Shown here one piece after another: positions 1-5,941 of a stretch of DNA of 7,226 nucleotides. Location of the stretch: positions 1,648 to 8,873 of the forward strand of contig PMBX01000124.1 in NCBI GenBank assembly GCA_003153915.1. The letters run 5' to 3'. Both the position numbers and the translations under genes were made by a program. The notes below the pieces were generated by a model. That model did not search any database. It had not been told where the DNA came from and worked only from the letters and a program-made list of their open reading frames with translations. Position 1 is the first letter of the stretch, and the number at the start of each line of letters is the position of its first letter. Source of the stretch: Phycisphaerales bacterium (GTDB lineage Bacteria; Planctomycetota; Phycisphaerae; SM23-33).

Positions 1-307
1 CGAAGATGGAAAACCAGCCCCAGAACTTGCCGAAACCGTCGAAAATGGCCTCCGCGTGGCCGCGCTTGGTCACCGCGCCAAGACGGACCGTCATTTCCTG
101 CACGTAATAGGCCATTGGCAGGAGGATGATAAAGGCCCAGAGCATGTTGAAGCCGGTCTTTGCGCCCGTCTGGGCGTAGGTGGAGATTCCGCCGGCATCG
201 TTGTCGGCGATCATCGTGATGATGCCAGGCCCCAGGACCGCCAACAAGATAACCCAGCGACGCTTGAGCCGGCCTAGTAAATGTATTGTCTTGCTGATCC
301 AGATCAC
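1..307 (-). CDS. Nramp-family divalent metal ion transporter, N-terminal fragment
   Basis: This is the first 102 codons of an integral membrane metal transporter; the rest lies beyond the left edge. A basic stretch (LKRRW, residues 14-18) leads into a first membrane helix with GPGII (26-30) and NDAGGIST (36-43). A second helix follows (about 54-68), then MTVRLGAVTKRGHAEAI (72-88), which matches the conserved Nramp pattern of an acidic or polar residue, RLG, VT and KG after helix 2. In classical Mn/Fe Nramp proteins the helix-1 motif is DPGN; here the aligned residues are D37-A-G-G40, so the aspartate is kept and the metal-binding asparagine is lost. The protein therefore belongs to a divergent Nramp branch whose metal preference cannot be inferred from family membership. 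The frame has a stop at 329-331 and no ATG before residue 32. GTG at 305-307 is therefore the best start, giving the basic N-terminus expected before helix 1. The gene lies 125 bases downstream of the lipoprotein gene on the same strand. Confidence 0.85.
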   Translation of the reverse strand, partial: MIWISKTIHLLGRLKRRWVILLAVLGPGIITMIADNDAGGISTYAQTGAKTGFNMLWAFIILLPMAYYVQEMTVRLGAVTKRGHAEAIFDGFGKFWGWFSIF

Positions 308-313
308 AATAAG

Positions 314-317
314 CCCT
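314..317 (-). promoter_or_regulatory. Ribosome binding site supporting the GTG start of the Nramp gene
   Basis: AGGG on the minus strand lies 6 bases upstream of the GTG at 305-307. It supports this non-ATG start, which is the only common start codon (ATG, GTG or TTG) between the upstream in-frame stop (329-331) and the first membrane helix. Confidence 0.45.
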
Positions 318-333
318 GCCGTACTACGTCATT

Positions 334-364
334 CCGCGTGGTGGGCCGCCATCTTACCGCGCGG
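334..364 (-). other. Imperfect hairpin in the spacer between the lipoprotein and Nramp genes
   Basis: The arms are 334-342 and 356-364 (nine positions), with a 13-base loop. On the minus-strand transcript eight of the nine positions pair and one is a C-A mismatch. No T-run follows it in the minus direction, so it is not a typical rho-independent terminator. It could be a weak terminator for the lipoprotein gene, a leader structure for the Nramp gene, or chance in GC-rich DNA. Confidence 0.25.
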
Positions 365-432
365 TCAGCATCTATCAACGGACCAAAGCCGCGGGACGGA
401 TCCTCGCCGCCATTCCATGCAACTATAAAGTC

Positions 433-1908
433 TCAGTTGCCCATGGGGAATTCTCCTAATGAGACGATGATCCCCTGGGGGTTGTAGTAGTGGGCGCAGA
501 AGGTGGATTCCGACACGGCAGTGAGGATCAGGCCGTAATAGTTGTTCTCGCGGGCGTCGGCGAGTTCCTCCGTGTCGGGACCGGAGCGAGGGGCGTTTTC
601 GGGCTGTTCAAAGTGGGCGGAGAACCGGCAGAGGGCGTCCCGTCCGTCGGAAGCAGACCGGGCGCTGGGGACGTAACGGGAGTCGTTATCCGCCGCCTGG
701 ACATCGGCGGGGTAGAGTTTCGCGGCGGCCTGGCCGTTTTCCAGGAACACCTGCCCGCCCCAGGCGTTTTTCCGGTCGGCGCGGTCCTGGAGGCTCATCA
801 CCCGTAGCGCCGCCTGCACCGGTGGGCGCGAGAGCATCTCGTTGAGCAGGCGGAGGTTCCACAGGTCGGCCATCGTCAGGCGGTCCGCCAGGCGGTCAAA
901 GCGGATAGTGACGTCCTCGCGGGCGGTACGGGCCGGCCCGTAGCGGATATGGCGGCGTTTGAGCAGCACCTCGCTCAAAGCGCCCACCAGGGTGGCCCGA
1001 TCCGTTTCGGCCTTGTTAGAATCTCTCGATAGGCCCGCCAGAAGGTGAACGTCCCTGATGTTGAAACGGTATCCGTACTTCGCTCGCCACTTGCCGCTCA
1101 AGCCCGCCACGTCGCCCAGCAGGTTCTGCCGCGTCCGGTAGATCGCCACGGCGGAAGCCAGTTCCGCCTCACTGTCGGGAAGGTAATCCAAGTGGGCGAT
1201 GAACCACTGCGCCGTGGTCATGGCCTCGCTGCGCGCGACGCTGGCGGAGATCCGTCCCGACAAGGCCCCTGGCGCCATGTGGCGGGCCAGAATGCCCATC
1301 GCCGCGCCGGGTGCGGTGAAACCGGGGGTGTTGAGGGCCTCCAGCAACGCCGCGTCCCAGCTTCTGTTCGTAATCCGCTCGACGGCCTGTTGGTAATAGG
1401 CGGAATCCGTCCGGTTCAGCGACAACTGGTCGGACCACACCCGCACCACGCCAGACAATACCGCTGGGGTAGGATGTCGCACCAGCCAGTCCATCAGCGC
1501 CTGGCGAATCTGTCCCGAAGAACTGATGGGAAGCACGCGCATGACGTAACCAGCCAGTTCGGGGTAGTCCTTCTTGAGCAGGAAGTCCAGCACAGCCGCG
1601 TGCAGTTGTGGTGGGTTGCCCGAGTCGCCCAACACCACGGCCAACTGGTCCAGAACGATGGGTTCCTCCCCCCCCACCTTGTCGATGACGCGCAGGGATT
1701 CGATCCTCGCGTCGGTGGCGATTTCCTTGTCCAGCACTCGCTGGAGGTTATGCAGCAGGATCGTCTGGCGGGGATACCCACCCGCCCCGGACCTTACGAA
1801 GTGATCGTATTCGGCCACGGTTCGCGGCGGGGGTGGGACCGGTTGTGCGCAGCCGCCCGCCATCACCGCGGCCAACAACAACCCGCATACGGTTGTACCA
1901 TGCCTCAT
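433..1908 (-). CDS. Predicted lipoprotein with alpha-helical HEAT-like body and unusual C-terminal domain
   Basis: Function is not recognised. From ATG at 1906-1908 the product is 491 residues. It begins with a short hydrophobic signal (CGLLLAAVMAGGC) whose cysteine at residue 20 fits the relaxed lipobox pattern, followed by a proline-rich linker (PVPPPP), as in exported lipoproteins. Residues about 45-150 form repeated amphipathic helices with aliphatic spacing (for example DQLAVVLGD, AAVLDFLLKK, LAGYVMRVLP), suggesting HEAT or ARM-like folding, but no exact repeat is seen. The last ~110 residues look like a separate domain. It has GGQVFLENG, then AHFEQPENAPRSGPDTEEL with H432, S442 and D445, then a hydrophobic strand and YYNPQGIIVSLG. 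The H-x9-S-x2-D spacing recalls a degraded JAMM/Mov34 metalloprotease motif, but the first histidine is a serine, so activity is doubtful. Start choice: the ATG at 1936-1938 (ten residues longer, adding the basic GRKRR) and TTG at 1978-1980 are also in frame. The chosen ATG has AAGGA (1921-1925) upstream, at a long 12-base spacing. It is 155 bases from the sialidase-like gene, so it may have its own promoter. Confidence 0.8.
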   Translation of the reverse strand: MRHGTTVCGLLLAAVMAGGCAQPVPPPPRTVAEYDHFVRSGAGGYPRQTILLHNLQRVLDKEIATDARIESLRVIDKVGGEEPIVLDQLAVVLGDSGNPPQLHAAVLDFLLKKDYPELAGYVMRVLPISSSGQIRQALMDWLVRHPTPAVLSGVVRVWSDQLSLNRTDSAYYQQAVERITNRSWDAALLEALNTPGFTAPGAAMGILARHMAPGALSGRISASVARSEAMTTAQWFIAHLDYLPDSEAELASAVAIYRTRQNLLGDVAGLSGKWRAKYGYRFNIRDVHLLAGLSRDSNKAETDRATLVGALSEVLLKRRHIRYGPARTAREDVTIRFDRLADRLTMADLWNLRLLNEMLSRPPVQAALRVMSLQDRADRKNAWGGQVFLENGQAAAKLYPADVQAADNDSRYVPSARSASDGRDALCRFSAHFEQPENAPRSGPDTEELADARENNYYGLILTAVSESTFCAHYYNPQGIIVSLGEFPMGN

Positions 1909-2063
1909 ACGCCGTTTCCGTCCTTGGAACCACTCCATCGGGCAGGCGACGATTTTATGGACGCCGCCGCCTTGAGGCAAGACGCGGCATTACCCGGCGG
2001 GGGTTTTATCCTTCACATTCCAAGCTTCACCACGTGCAATCATGGATTCGATGCCGTTGATAG

Positions 2064-3227
2064 CTACCGCCTCACTCGTACGCGCCGAACCAGGATTGCC
2101 TTGCGGCGGTTCCCGTCGGCGTCGCGGTGCTGGAAGTCCGAATACGCCAGCAACATCTCATCGTCGCCGATCGGCAGCAGGCTGGTGTAACCGCAACTGT
2201 GGTCGTTTTTGGCGGCTGGATCGCCCTGGATGATCGCCAGCGGATCGGACCATTCCAGTCCCACTCCCTCGACGGCGAACCGCATCCACACGCCCGGCCG
2301 GCCGTAACTGAGCACCAACACGCCGTTGCCCAAAAGCTGAAGTCCGGGGAACACACCGAACTGGCACAGATCGCGCGGAGCCGACCACGTCCGACCACCG
2401 TCGTCGCTCCAGTTGATGGCCATGGGTTTCTGGTCCTGGTCGGTCCTGCGGAGTACGCACACCAGCCGGCCGTCGGCGGTGGGAGCCAGCACCGCCTCGC
2501 CGAACAGGTCGTTGCCCATACGGTCGGCGGCAATGGTAGCCCGCCGCTGGAAGCTGTGGCCGTTATCGGTGGACACCATCAGCGTGGTCGAGCCTTTGGC
2601 TGGAACAAAGCCGTCATCCATCGCAAATCGAGCGCGATAGTCGGCGTAGAGCAATTCGTCCTTGTGCATCAGCACCGGGCGCTCAAAATAGCTGCGAGCC
2701 AGCAGGCTGTCGCCTTCACGTCCCCAGGCCAGAACGTTGCGGTGCTCGTAGACCACTGTCTGCTCGTGCCACGCCCCGTCACTCGGCAGGTACCGACTGC
2801 CCTCCAGACGGGTGAAGTAATCCCAGACTGTTCGTGGGAAGTCCTCCAGGCGGTAATGCATGAGCTTGCCATAGCAGTTTGCGACGCTCAAAGGAGCGGG
2901 CATGGCGATGCCGGCGTCCTTGATATTCAGGTAATGCCTGGAGGGCACTACCAGATACTCGCCGTTAAAGACCTCCGAGACGCTGAAGTGGGGCCTGGCT
3001 GGGATGGGCGGCCCGCTGAAGGGCTGCCAACTAACACCCTGATCAGCCGAGACCACTGCCGGGCCTGGGCTACCATGAGCGTAGTCGGCATCGGGGGCAT
3101 CGTGCCACATCAGCAGGATCCTCCCGTCGTTCAGGCGCGACATGGCGGGGAACTGGTGGACGCCCCAGACTCCTTCGTTGACTTTCGACACGGCCACCAC
3201 GACTGGATCACCCAGGCCTACTTTCAT
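2064..3227 (-). CDS. Sialidase-fold (BNR/Asp-box) protein, possible glycosidase
   Basis: This 387-residue protein has the repeat signature of the six-bladed sialidase beta-propeller. Three Asp-boxes of the form S-x-D-x-G-x-[ST]-[WF] are visible: SADQGVSW (60-67), STDNGHSF (219-226) and SDDGGRTW (274-281). The segment FGEAVLAPTADGRLVCVLRR (242-261) resembles the sialidase stretch carrying a conserved glutamate (E244) followed by an arginine (R260 or R261). GYTSLLPIGDDEMLLAYSD (346-364) resembles the last-blade tyrosine region. The N-terminal motif that is normally [YF]RIP, supplying the first arginine of the substrate carboxylate triad, reads HQFP here (24-27). Genuine sialic acid cleavage is therefore doubtful, and another glycoside or a non-catalytic binding role is possible. 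No signal peptide or membrane segment is seen, so it is predicted to be cytoplasmic. The start has a good ribosome binding site. It lies 48 bases after the dehydrogenase gene, probably in the same operon. Confidence 0.85.
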   Translation of the reverse strand: MKVGLGDPVVVAVSKVNEGVWGVHQFPAMSRLNDGRILLMWHDAPDADYAHGSPGPAVVSADQGVSWQPFSGPPIPARPHFSVSEVFNGEYLVVPSRHYLNIKDAGIAMPAPLSVANCYGKLMHYRLEDFPRTVWDYFTRLEGSRYLPSDGAWHEQTVVYEHRNVLAWGREGDSLLARSYFERPVLMHKDELLYADYRARFAMDDGFVPAKGSTTLMVSTDNGHSFQRRATIAADRMGNDLFGEAVLAPTADGRLVCVLRRTDQDQKPMAINWSDDGGRTWSAPRDLCQFGVFPGLQLLGNGVLVLSYGRPGVWMRFAVEGVGLEWSDPLAIIQGDPAAKNDHSCGYTSLLPIGDDEMLLAYSDFQHRDADGNRRKAILVRRVRVRR

Positions 3228-3235
3228 GGGTATCG

Positions 3236-3241
3236 TTCCTC
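3236..3241 (-). promoter_or_regulatory. Ribosome binding site of the sialidase-like gene
   Basis: GAGGAA on the minus strand sits 8 bases before the ATG at 3225-3227. It is the clearest ribosome binding site among the minus-strand genes and fixes this start. Confidence 0.7.
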
Positions 3242-3258
3242 TATCCCCCGGTTCCCGC

Positions 3259-3272
3259 CAGGCTCATGCCTG
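3259..3272 (-). other. Small intercistronic hairpin after the dehydrogenase stop codon
   Basis: A perfect 5-bp stem (CAGGC / GCCTG) with a 4-base loop begins three bases after the dehydrogenase stop codon and ends 17 bases before the next gene's ribosome binding site. There is no T-run, so it is not a standard terminator. It could mark an mRNA processing or stability point, or be chance. Confidence 0.3.
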
Positions 3273-3275
3273 TTA

Positions 3276-4241
3276 CTAGCTTTCCTCATCCTGAGCGGGA
3301 TACTGGGGTTCCCTTCCCTCAAGCACGGCCACCACGTCGTAGACCACGTCGCACATGGCCTCCACAGCCGCCGGGACGCGCGAGGCGATGTGCGGAGTGA
3401 GGATCACGCCGGCCAAGCCGAACATCGGATAATCGGCCGGCGGGGGTTCGGGGTCGTGGCAATCGATGACGGCAGCGGAGATCCGCCCGTCGCCAATGGC
3501 GGCAGCCAGGTCGTTGTAGTCAACGCATTGGCCCCGCGCGGCATTGATGAATTGAGCACCGGCCTTGAACTGCTCCAGGGACGATCTGTTGATGAACTTC
3601 CGTGTCAGCCGCGTCAGCGGGACGTGGATGGTCACGATATCGCTGCTGGCATAAAGCGTGGGCTTGTCAACAGACTCGGCCGGGTAGTCCAGTTCGACGG
3701 GGCGGATATCGTTATATAGCACCTTCATTCCCAGCGCCGCCGCCGCCCTCCCGACGCGGCTGCCGATGCGTCCGGCCCCGACGATGCCCAGGACCGTGCC
3801 CGATAGGAACCGCCCGAAAATCCCGCCGCGTGCCTTGTGGAATTCCTCCGCGCTGGCCGGGCCGCTCATCGGCCAAAAGCGGCGGTTCATCTCGACGATC
3901 ATGCGGATGGTATAGTCCACCACCGCCAGGGTGTTGGAGGCGGGCGTATGGACTACCTGGATACCTCGCTTGCGGCAGGCGGCCAGGTCCACGTTTTCCA
4001 GCGCCACGCCCGCCCTGCCGACGACCTTGAGCCGCCCCGCGCGAGCCAGCAGGGCCTCGTTGACCTGCGTATAGGTGCGCACCACCAGGGCGTCGGCGTC
4101 GGCGATGACGTCGGGGGCTTTTTCCACGCTCACGCGGCGAAGCTGCCCGTGTTGGGCAAGATACTCCAGGCTCTTGTCATTGAGTGGTTCCGATACGACG
4201 ATGATTGGTTGGTCCTTGGCATTCACAGGGAAATGTCCCAT
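3276..4241 (-). CDS. D-isomer-specific 2-hydroxyacid dehydrogenase (PGDH-like, no ACT domain)
   Basis: This is an NAD(P)-dependent cytoplasmic oxidoreductase that interconverts a D-2-hydroxyacid and its 2-keto acid. At 321 residues it has the usual length of the short form, without the C-terminal regulatory domains of SerA. The first part of the catalytic domain includes VGRAGVALENVD (74-85), close to the RAGVGxDNVD signature of phosphoglycerate dehydrogenases. The Rossmann fold carries GAGRIG (155-160), and D178 follows the second strand, suggesting NAD rather than NADP. The catalytic set is complete: R236 in NAARG, E265 in DPEP and H284 in TPHIAS. The 29-residue R-to-E spacing equals that of E. 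coli SerA. Substrate is not readable: 3-phosphoglycerate, glyoxylate/hydroxypyruvate or a sugar acid are all possible, and the carbohydrate-related neighbours favour the last. The ATG at 4239-4241 has no evident Shine-Dalgarno. The gene lies 43 bases after the radical SAM gene and may be translated from the shared message. Confidence 0.93.
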   Translation of the reverse strand: MGHFPVNAKDQPIIVVSEPLNDKSLEYLAQHGQLRRVSVEKAPDVIADADALVVRTYTQVNEALLARAGRLKVVGRAGVALENVDLAACRKRGIQVVHTPASNTLAVVDYTIRMIVEMNRRFWPMSGPASAEEFHKARGGIFGRFLSGTVLGIVGAGRIGSRVGRAAAALGMKVLYNDIRPVELDYPAESVDKPTLYASSDIVTIHVPLTRLTRKFINRSSLEQFKAGAQFINAARGQCVDYNDLAAAIGDGRISAAVIDCHDPEPPPADYPMFGLAGVILTPHIASRVPAAVEAMCDVVYDVVAVLEGREPQYPAQDEES

Positions 4242-4284
4242 TGGCTGTCTTGGTCGCGTGGCATACCGCCCTGGCCCGGGAAAA

Positions 4285-5727
4285 TCAACCCGACGAGGTA
4301 GCGGGTTTCAGCGCCAAACGGAAAGATCGGGATATCTTGTCCATCCGTTTTCCACCGGCGGGTTTTCCGAAACGTTCCACATCACGAGGGGACTGGTGGC
4401 GGGCCAGCCGCACCCACCCCTGGTTCATCCCGTGGACGAACATCGCCGTGCTCAGCGACCGCGTGTGCCACAGCGCCTTGAGGGTCCGTCTCCACACCCA
4501 CGGTTCGGTCGCCGCGGCGTAACGTAGCTCACAGATCGTTTCATCGAGCCGGCGAGCGGACACGCCCTTGGGGTTGAACACCGTCTCCACGAAGGAGTAC
4601 CGCTCCCAGTCGGCCGGATAGTCGGCGGCGAAAATCCGCCCCTCGGCCAGCAGGCGGTCATATAGCTTTGTGCCCGGAAGCGGCGTGAGGTTTGTAACCT
4701 GGATGATGTCCACGCCGATCTGGACGGCCCGCAGCACCGTGTCGGACACCGTGTCTTCCGTATCGCCGTCGCCGCCGACGATGAATCCGCCGAAGACGGC
4801 GATACCCGCGCGGTGAAAACCCTCAACCCGCTGGCGGTAGTGGTCCAGCGCCTTGGCGTTGACGCCCTTGTGATACTGTTGAAGGTCGGTGGCGTTGAAG
4901 GTCTCGAAGCCTATCAGCATCCCGCGACAGCCCGCGCGATAGGCAAGGCGAAGGCCCTCGGAATCAGCGCCCATGTTGAGGGTCGTCTGGCTGAACCACA
5001 GCCGCCCCTTGCCGCGCCTGATGATGGCTCGCAGAAGTTCCTTGGCCCAGGCGGCGTGACTGGGACCGACGCCGAAGAAATTATCGTCCACCACGAACAG
5101 GAATTTTCGCGTGGTACGGTTCCATTCATCAACTATGGCGTCGATGGACCGCCTGCGGATTTCCGTGCCGTTGAACCGCGTGACGCTACAGAAATCGCAT
5201 CCTACCGGGCAGCCGCGGGAGGTCTGTATGCAACCGACGTCGTAGCGGCCGTTGATGGGCTGCCGTGCCTGGTCGGCGGCGCCGAAACCAGCCGACAGAT
5301 CGCTTAACTTGCCCTCGTATTGCCGCTGCAATCGCCCGGCGGCGGCGGCGGAAATGATCGTAGGCCAAATCTCGTCGCACTCCCCCACAGCCACCGAGTC
5401 GAAGTGGCCCAGTGCCTCTTGCGGCTTGGCCGAGGCGTGCGGTCCACCCATGATGCAGCGCAAGCCGCGACCGCGACATATCGCCGCCAGCTCGTAGGCG
5501 CGCGTCGAGCCGCTGGAATAAGCCGTCACGCCCACCAGATCGTATCCACGGCCCTCCAGCAGCCGCTGCGTATCGTGCGAACCGAATATCTCGTCGATGA
5601 TCTCGACGGAGTGTTCCGGGGGAACCAGCCTGGCCAGCACCTGAAGGCCCAGGTGCGGGATTCGTGTTCCTATGGTGTGGTAGCCTTCCGCGCGGCGGGC
5701 AACCGGGTTGACCAATGCGATCTTCAT
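4285..5727 (-). CDS. Cobalamin-binding-domain radical SAM protein of unknown reaction
   Basis: This 480-residue protein has the architecture of class B (cobalamin-domain) radical SAM enzymes. Residues 1-140 form a B12-binding-like Rossmann domain: MKIALVNP, PHLGLQVLARLV, VEIIDE, YDLVGVTAYSS, IMGGPHAS (92-99) and VAVGECDE. No DxHxxG lower-ligand motif is visible, as in many members. The radical SAM barrel follows, with the [4Fe-4S] motif C173-x3-C177-x2-C180 (TSRGCPVGCDFCS). Typical strand motifs come next: FVVDDNFF (211-218), GMLIGFET (269-276), GGFIVGGDGDT (313-323) and NLTPLPGT (346-353). The tail (about 370-480) has WERYSFVETVFNPKGVS, the segment seen after the barrel in relatives of hopanoid and bacteriochlorophyll methylases and cyclases, and is rich in Trp and basic residues. 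Family members methylate or rearrange unreactive carbons; the substrate is unknown. It is the first gene of the minus-strand group, divergent from the glycosidase-like gene. The only Shine-Dalgarno-like bases (AAGG, 5740-5743) lie 12 bases from the ATG, inside a hairpin loop. Confidence 0.92.
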   Translation of the reverse strand: MKIALVNPVARRAEGYHTIGTRIPHLGLQVLARLVPPEHSVEIIDEIFGSHDTQRLLEGRGYDLVGVTAYSSGSTRAYELAAICRGRGLRCIMGGPHASAKPQEALGHFDSVAVGECDEIWPTIISAAAAGRLQRQYEGKLSDLSAGFGAADQARQPINGRYDVGCIQTSRGCPVGCDFCSVTRFNGTEIRRRSIDAIVDEWNRTTRKFLFVVDDNFFGVGPSHAAWAKELLRAIIRRGKGRLWFSQTTLNMGADSEGLRLAYRAGCRGMLIGFETFNATDLQQYHKGVNAKALDHYRQRVEGFHRAGIAVFGGFIVGGDGDTEDTVSDTVLRAVQIGVDIIQVTNLTPLPGTKLYDRLLAEGRIFAADYPADWERYSFVETVFNPKGVSARRLDETICELRYAAATEPWVWRRTLKALWHTRSLSTAMFVHGMNQGWVRLARHQSPRDVERFGKPAGGKRMDKISRSFRLALKPATSSG

Positions 5728-5734
5728 GGGGACC

Positions 5735-5769
5735 GTGAGCCTTTCTCACTCCCTGGCGGCGGGAATGAG
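5735..5769 (-). promoter_or_regulatory. Two mutually exclusive hairpins in the radical SAM gene leader
   Basis: Read on the minus strand (the radical SAM transcript), the distal hairpin pairs 5761-5769 with 5745-5753. This is a continuous 9-bp stem including one G-U pair, with a 7-base loop. The proximal hairpin pairs 5745-5749 (GTGAG) with 5735-5739 (CTCAC), with loop AAAGG. Both use 5745-5749, so only one can form at a time. The loop AAAGG contains the only Shine-Dalgarno-like bases for the ATG at 5727. A choice between hairpins could change ribosome access. The structure is seen; the switching role is inference, and the short 5-bp stem could be chance. Confidence 0.35.
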
Positions 5770-5771
5770 TA

Positions 5772-5777
5772 ATAATA
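5772..5777 (-). promoter_or_regulatory. Weak candidate -10 element for the radical SAM operon
   Basis: TATTAT on the minus strand lies in the only clearly AT-rich patch of the divergent spacer, about 45 bases before the radical SAM start. No good -35 box is found at 16-18 bases. If used, transcription would begin within the distal leader hairpin, which would argue against that hairpin forming. Confidence 0.2.
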
Positions 5778-5854
5778 TGGACCTCCCCAGCCAAAAAGAA
5801 GGGAAAACATCTGGTCCTTTCTTTCCGTCTGTAAAGCCAGACAGCCGATTTCCG

Positions 5855-5883
5855 TTGCCAAGGGCCACGGGCTTTCGGACAAT
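5855..5883 (+). promoter_or_regulatory. Sigma70-like promoter for the glycosidase-like gene
   Basis: TTGCCA (5855-5860, 5 of 6 against TTGACA) and GACAAT (5878-5883, 4 of 6 against TATAAT) are separated by exactly 17 bases. The predicted start of transcription is near 5890, giving a leader of about 50 bases. The -10 element overlaps the inverted repeat at 5877-5896. Confidence 0.4.
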
Positions 5884-5903
5884 GCCCCACTTGTCCCCAC
5901 AAG
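5877..5903. promoter_or_regulatory. Operator-like overlapping inverted repeats in the divergent promoter
   Basis: GGACAA (5877-5882) and TTGTCC (5891-5896) form a perfect inverted repeat with 8 bases between the arms. The second arm is also half of CTTGT-CCCC-ACAAG (5890-5903). The TTGT-N4-ACAA form is like operators of GntR-type sugar regulators such as AraR. CCCCAC also recurs with a 10-base offset (5885-5890 and 5895-5900). The site covers the predicted -10 and transcription start of the plus-strand gene, the usual place for a repressor. No regulator gene is in the window. Confidence 0.4.
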
Positions 5904-5928
5904 CTAACCAGTAGACGACGAGACGTTC

Positions 5929-5933
5929 AGGAG
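5929..5933 (+). promoter_or_regulatory. Ribosome binding site of the glycosidase-like gene
   Basis: AGGAG lies 8 bases before the ATG at 5942-5944. It supports this start over the in-frame GTG at 5933, which overlaps the site itself. The frame is closed upstream by TAG at 5912-5914. Confidence 0.75.
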
Positions 5934-5941
5934 TGGAAAGA

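Noticed and set aside
56..487. Short plus-strand open frames at the left end
   Set aside because: They lie antisense to the Nramp fragment or in the spacer, and none has a convincing ribosome binding site or recognisable protein.
1045..2190. 381-codon open frame on the plus strand opposite the lipoprotein gene
   Set aside because: It spans the lipoprotein start and the end of the next gene, with His/Arg/Gln-rich composition typical of an antisense shadow.
2127..3719. 530-codon open frame on the plus strand opposite the sialidase-like and dehydrogenase genes
   Set aside because: It runs antisense across two well-supported genes and their spacer, shows no recognisable motif, and long antisense frames are expected in GC-rich DNA.
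5779..5817. GGACC...GGTCC inverted repeat with a 29-base interior
   Set aside because: Arms are only 5 bases and far apart, with no extension or known site type.
5827..5842. Small inverted repeat GTCTG-N6-CAGAC in the divergent spacer
   Set aside because: Five-base arms with no tie to a promoter element; likely chance.
5186..5902. 238-codon minus-strand frame overlapping the radical SAM start
   Set aside because: It is a frame-shifted copy of the radical SAM coding region with Arg-rich composition and no motifs; the radical SAM frame explains the DNA.
5933..5941. In-frame GTG at 5933 as start of the glycosidase-like gene
   Set aside because: It overlaps the AGGAG that serves the ATG at 5942 and has no ribosome binding site of its own.
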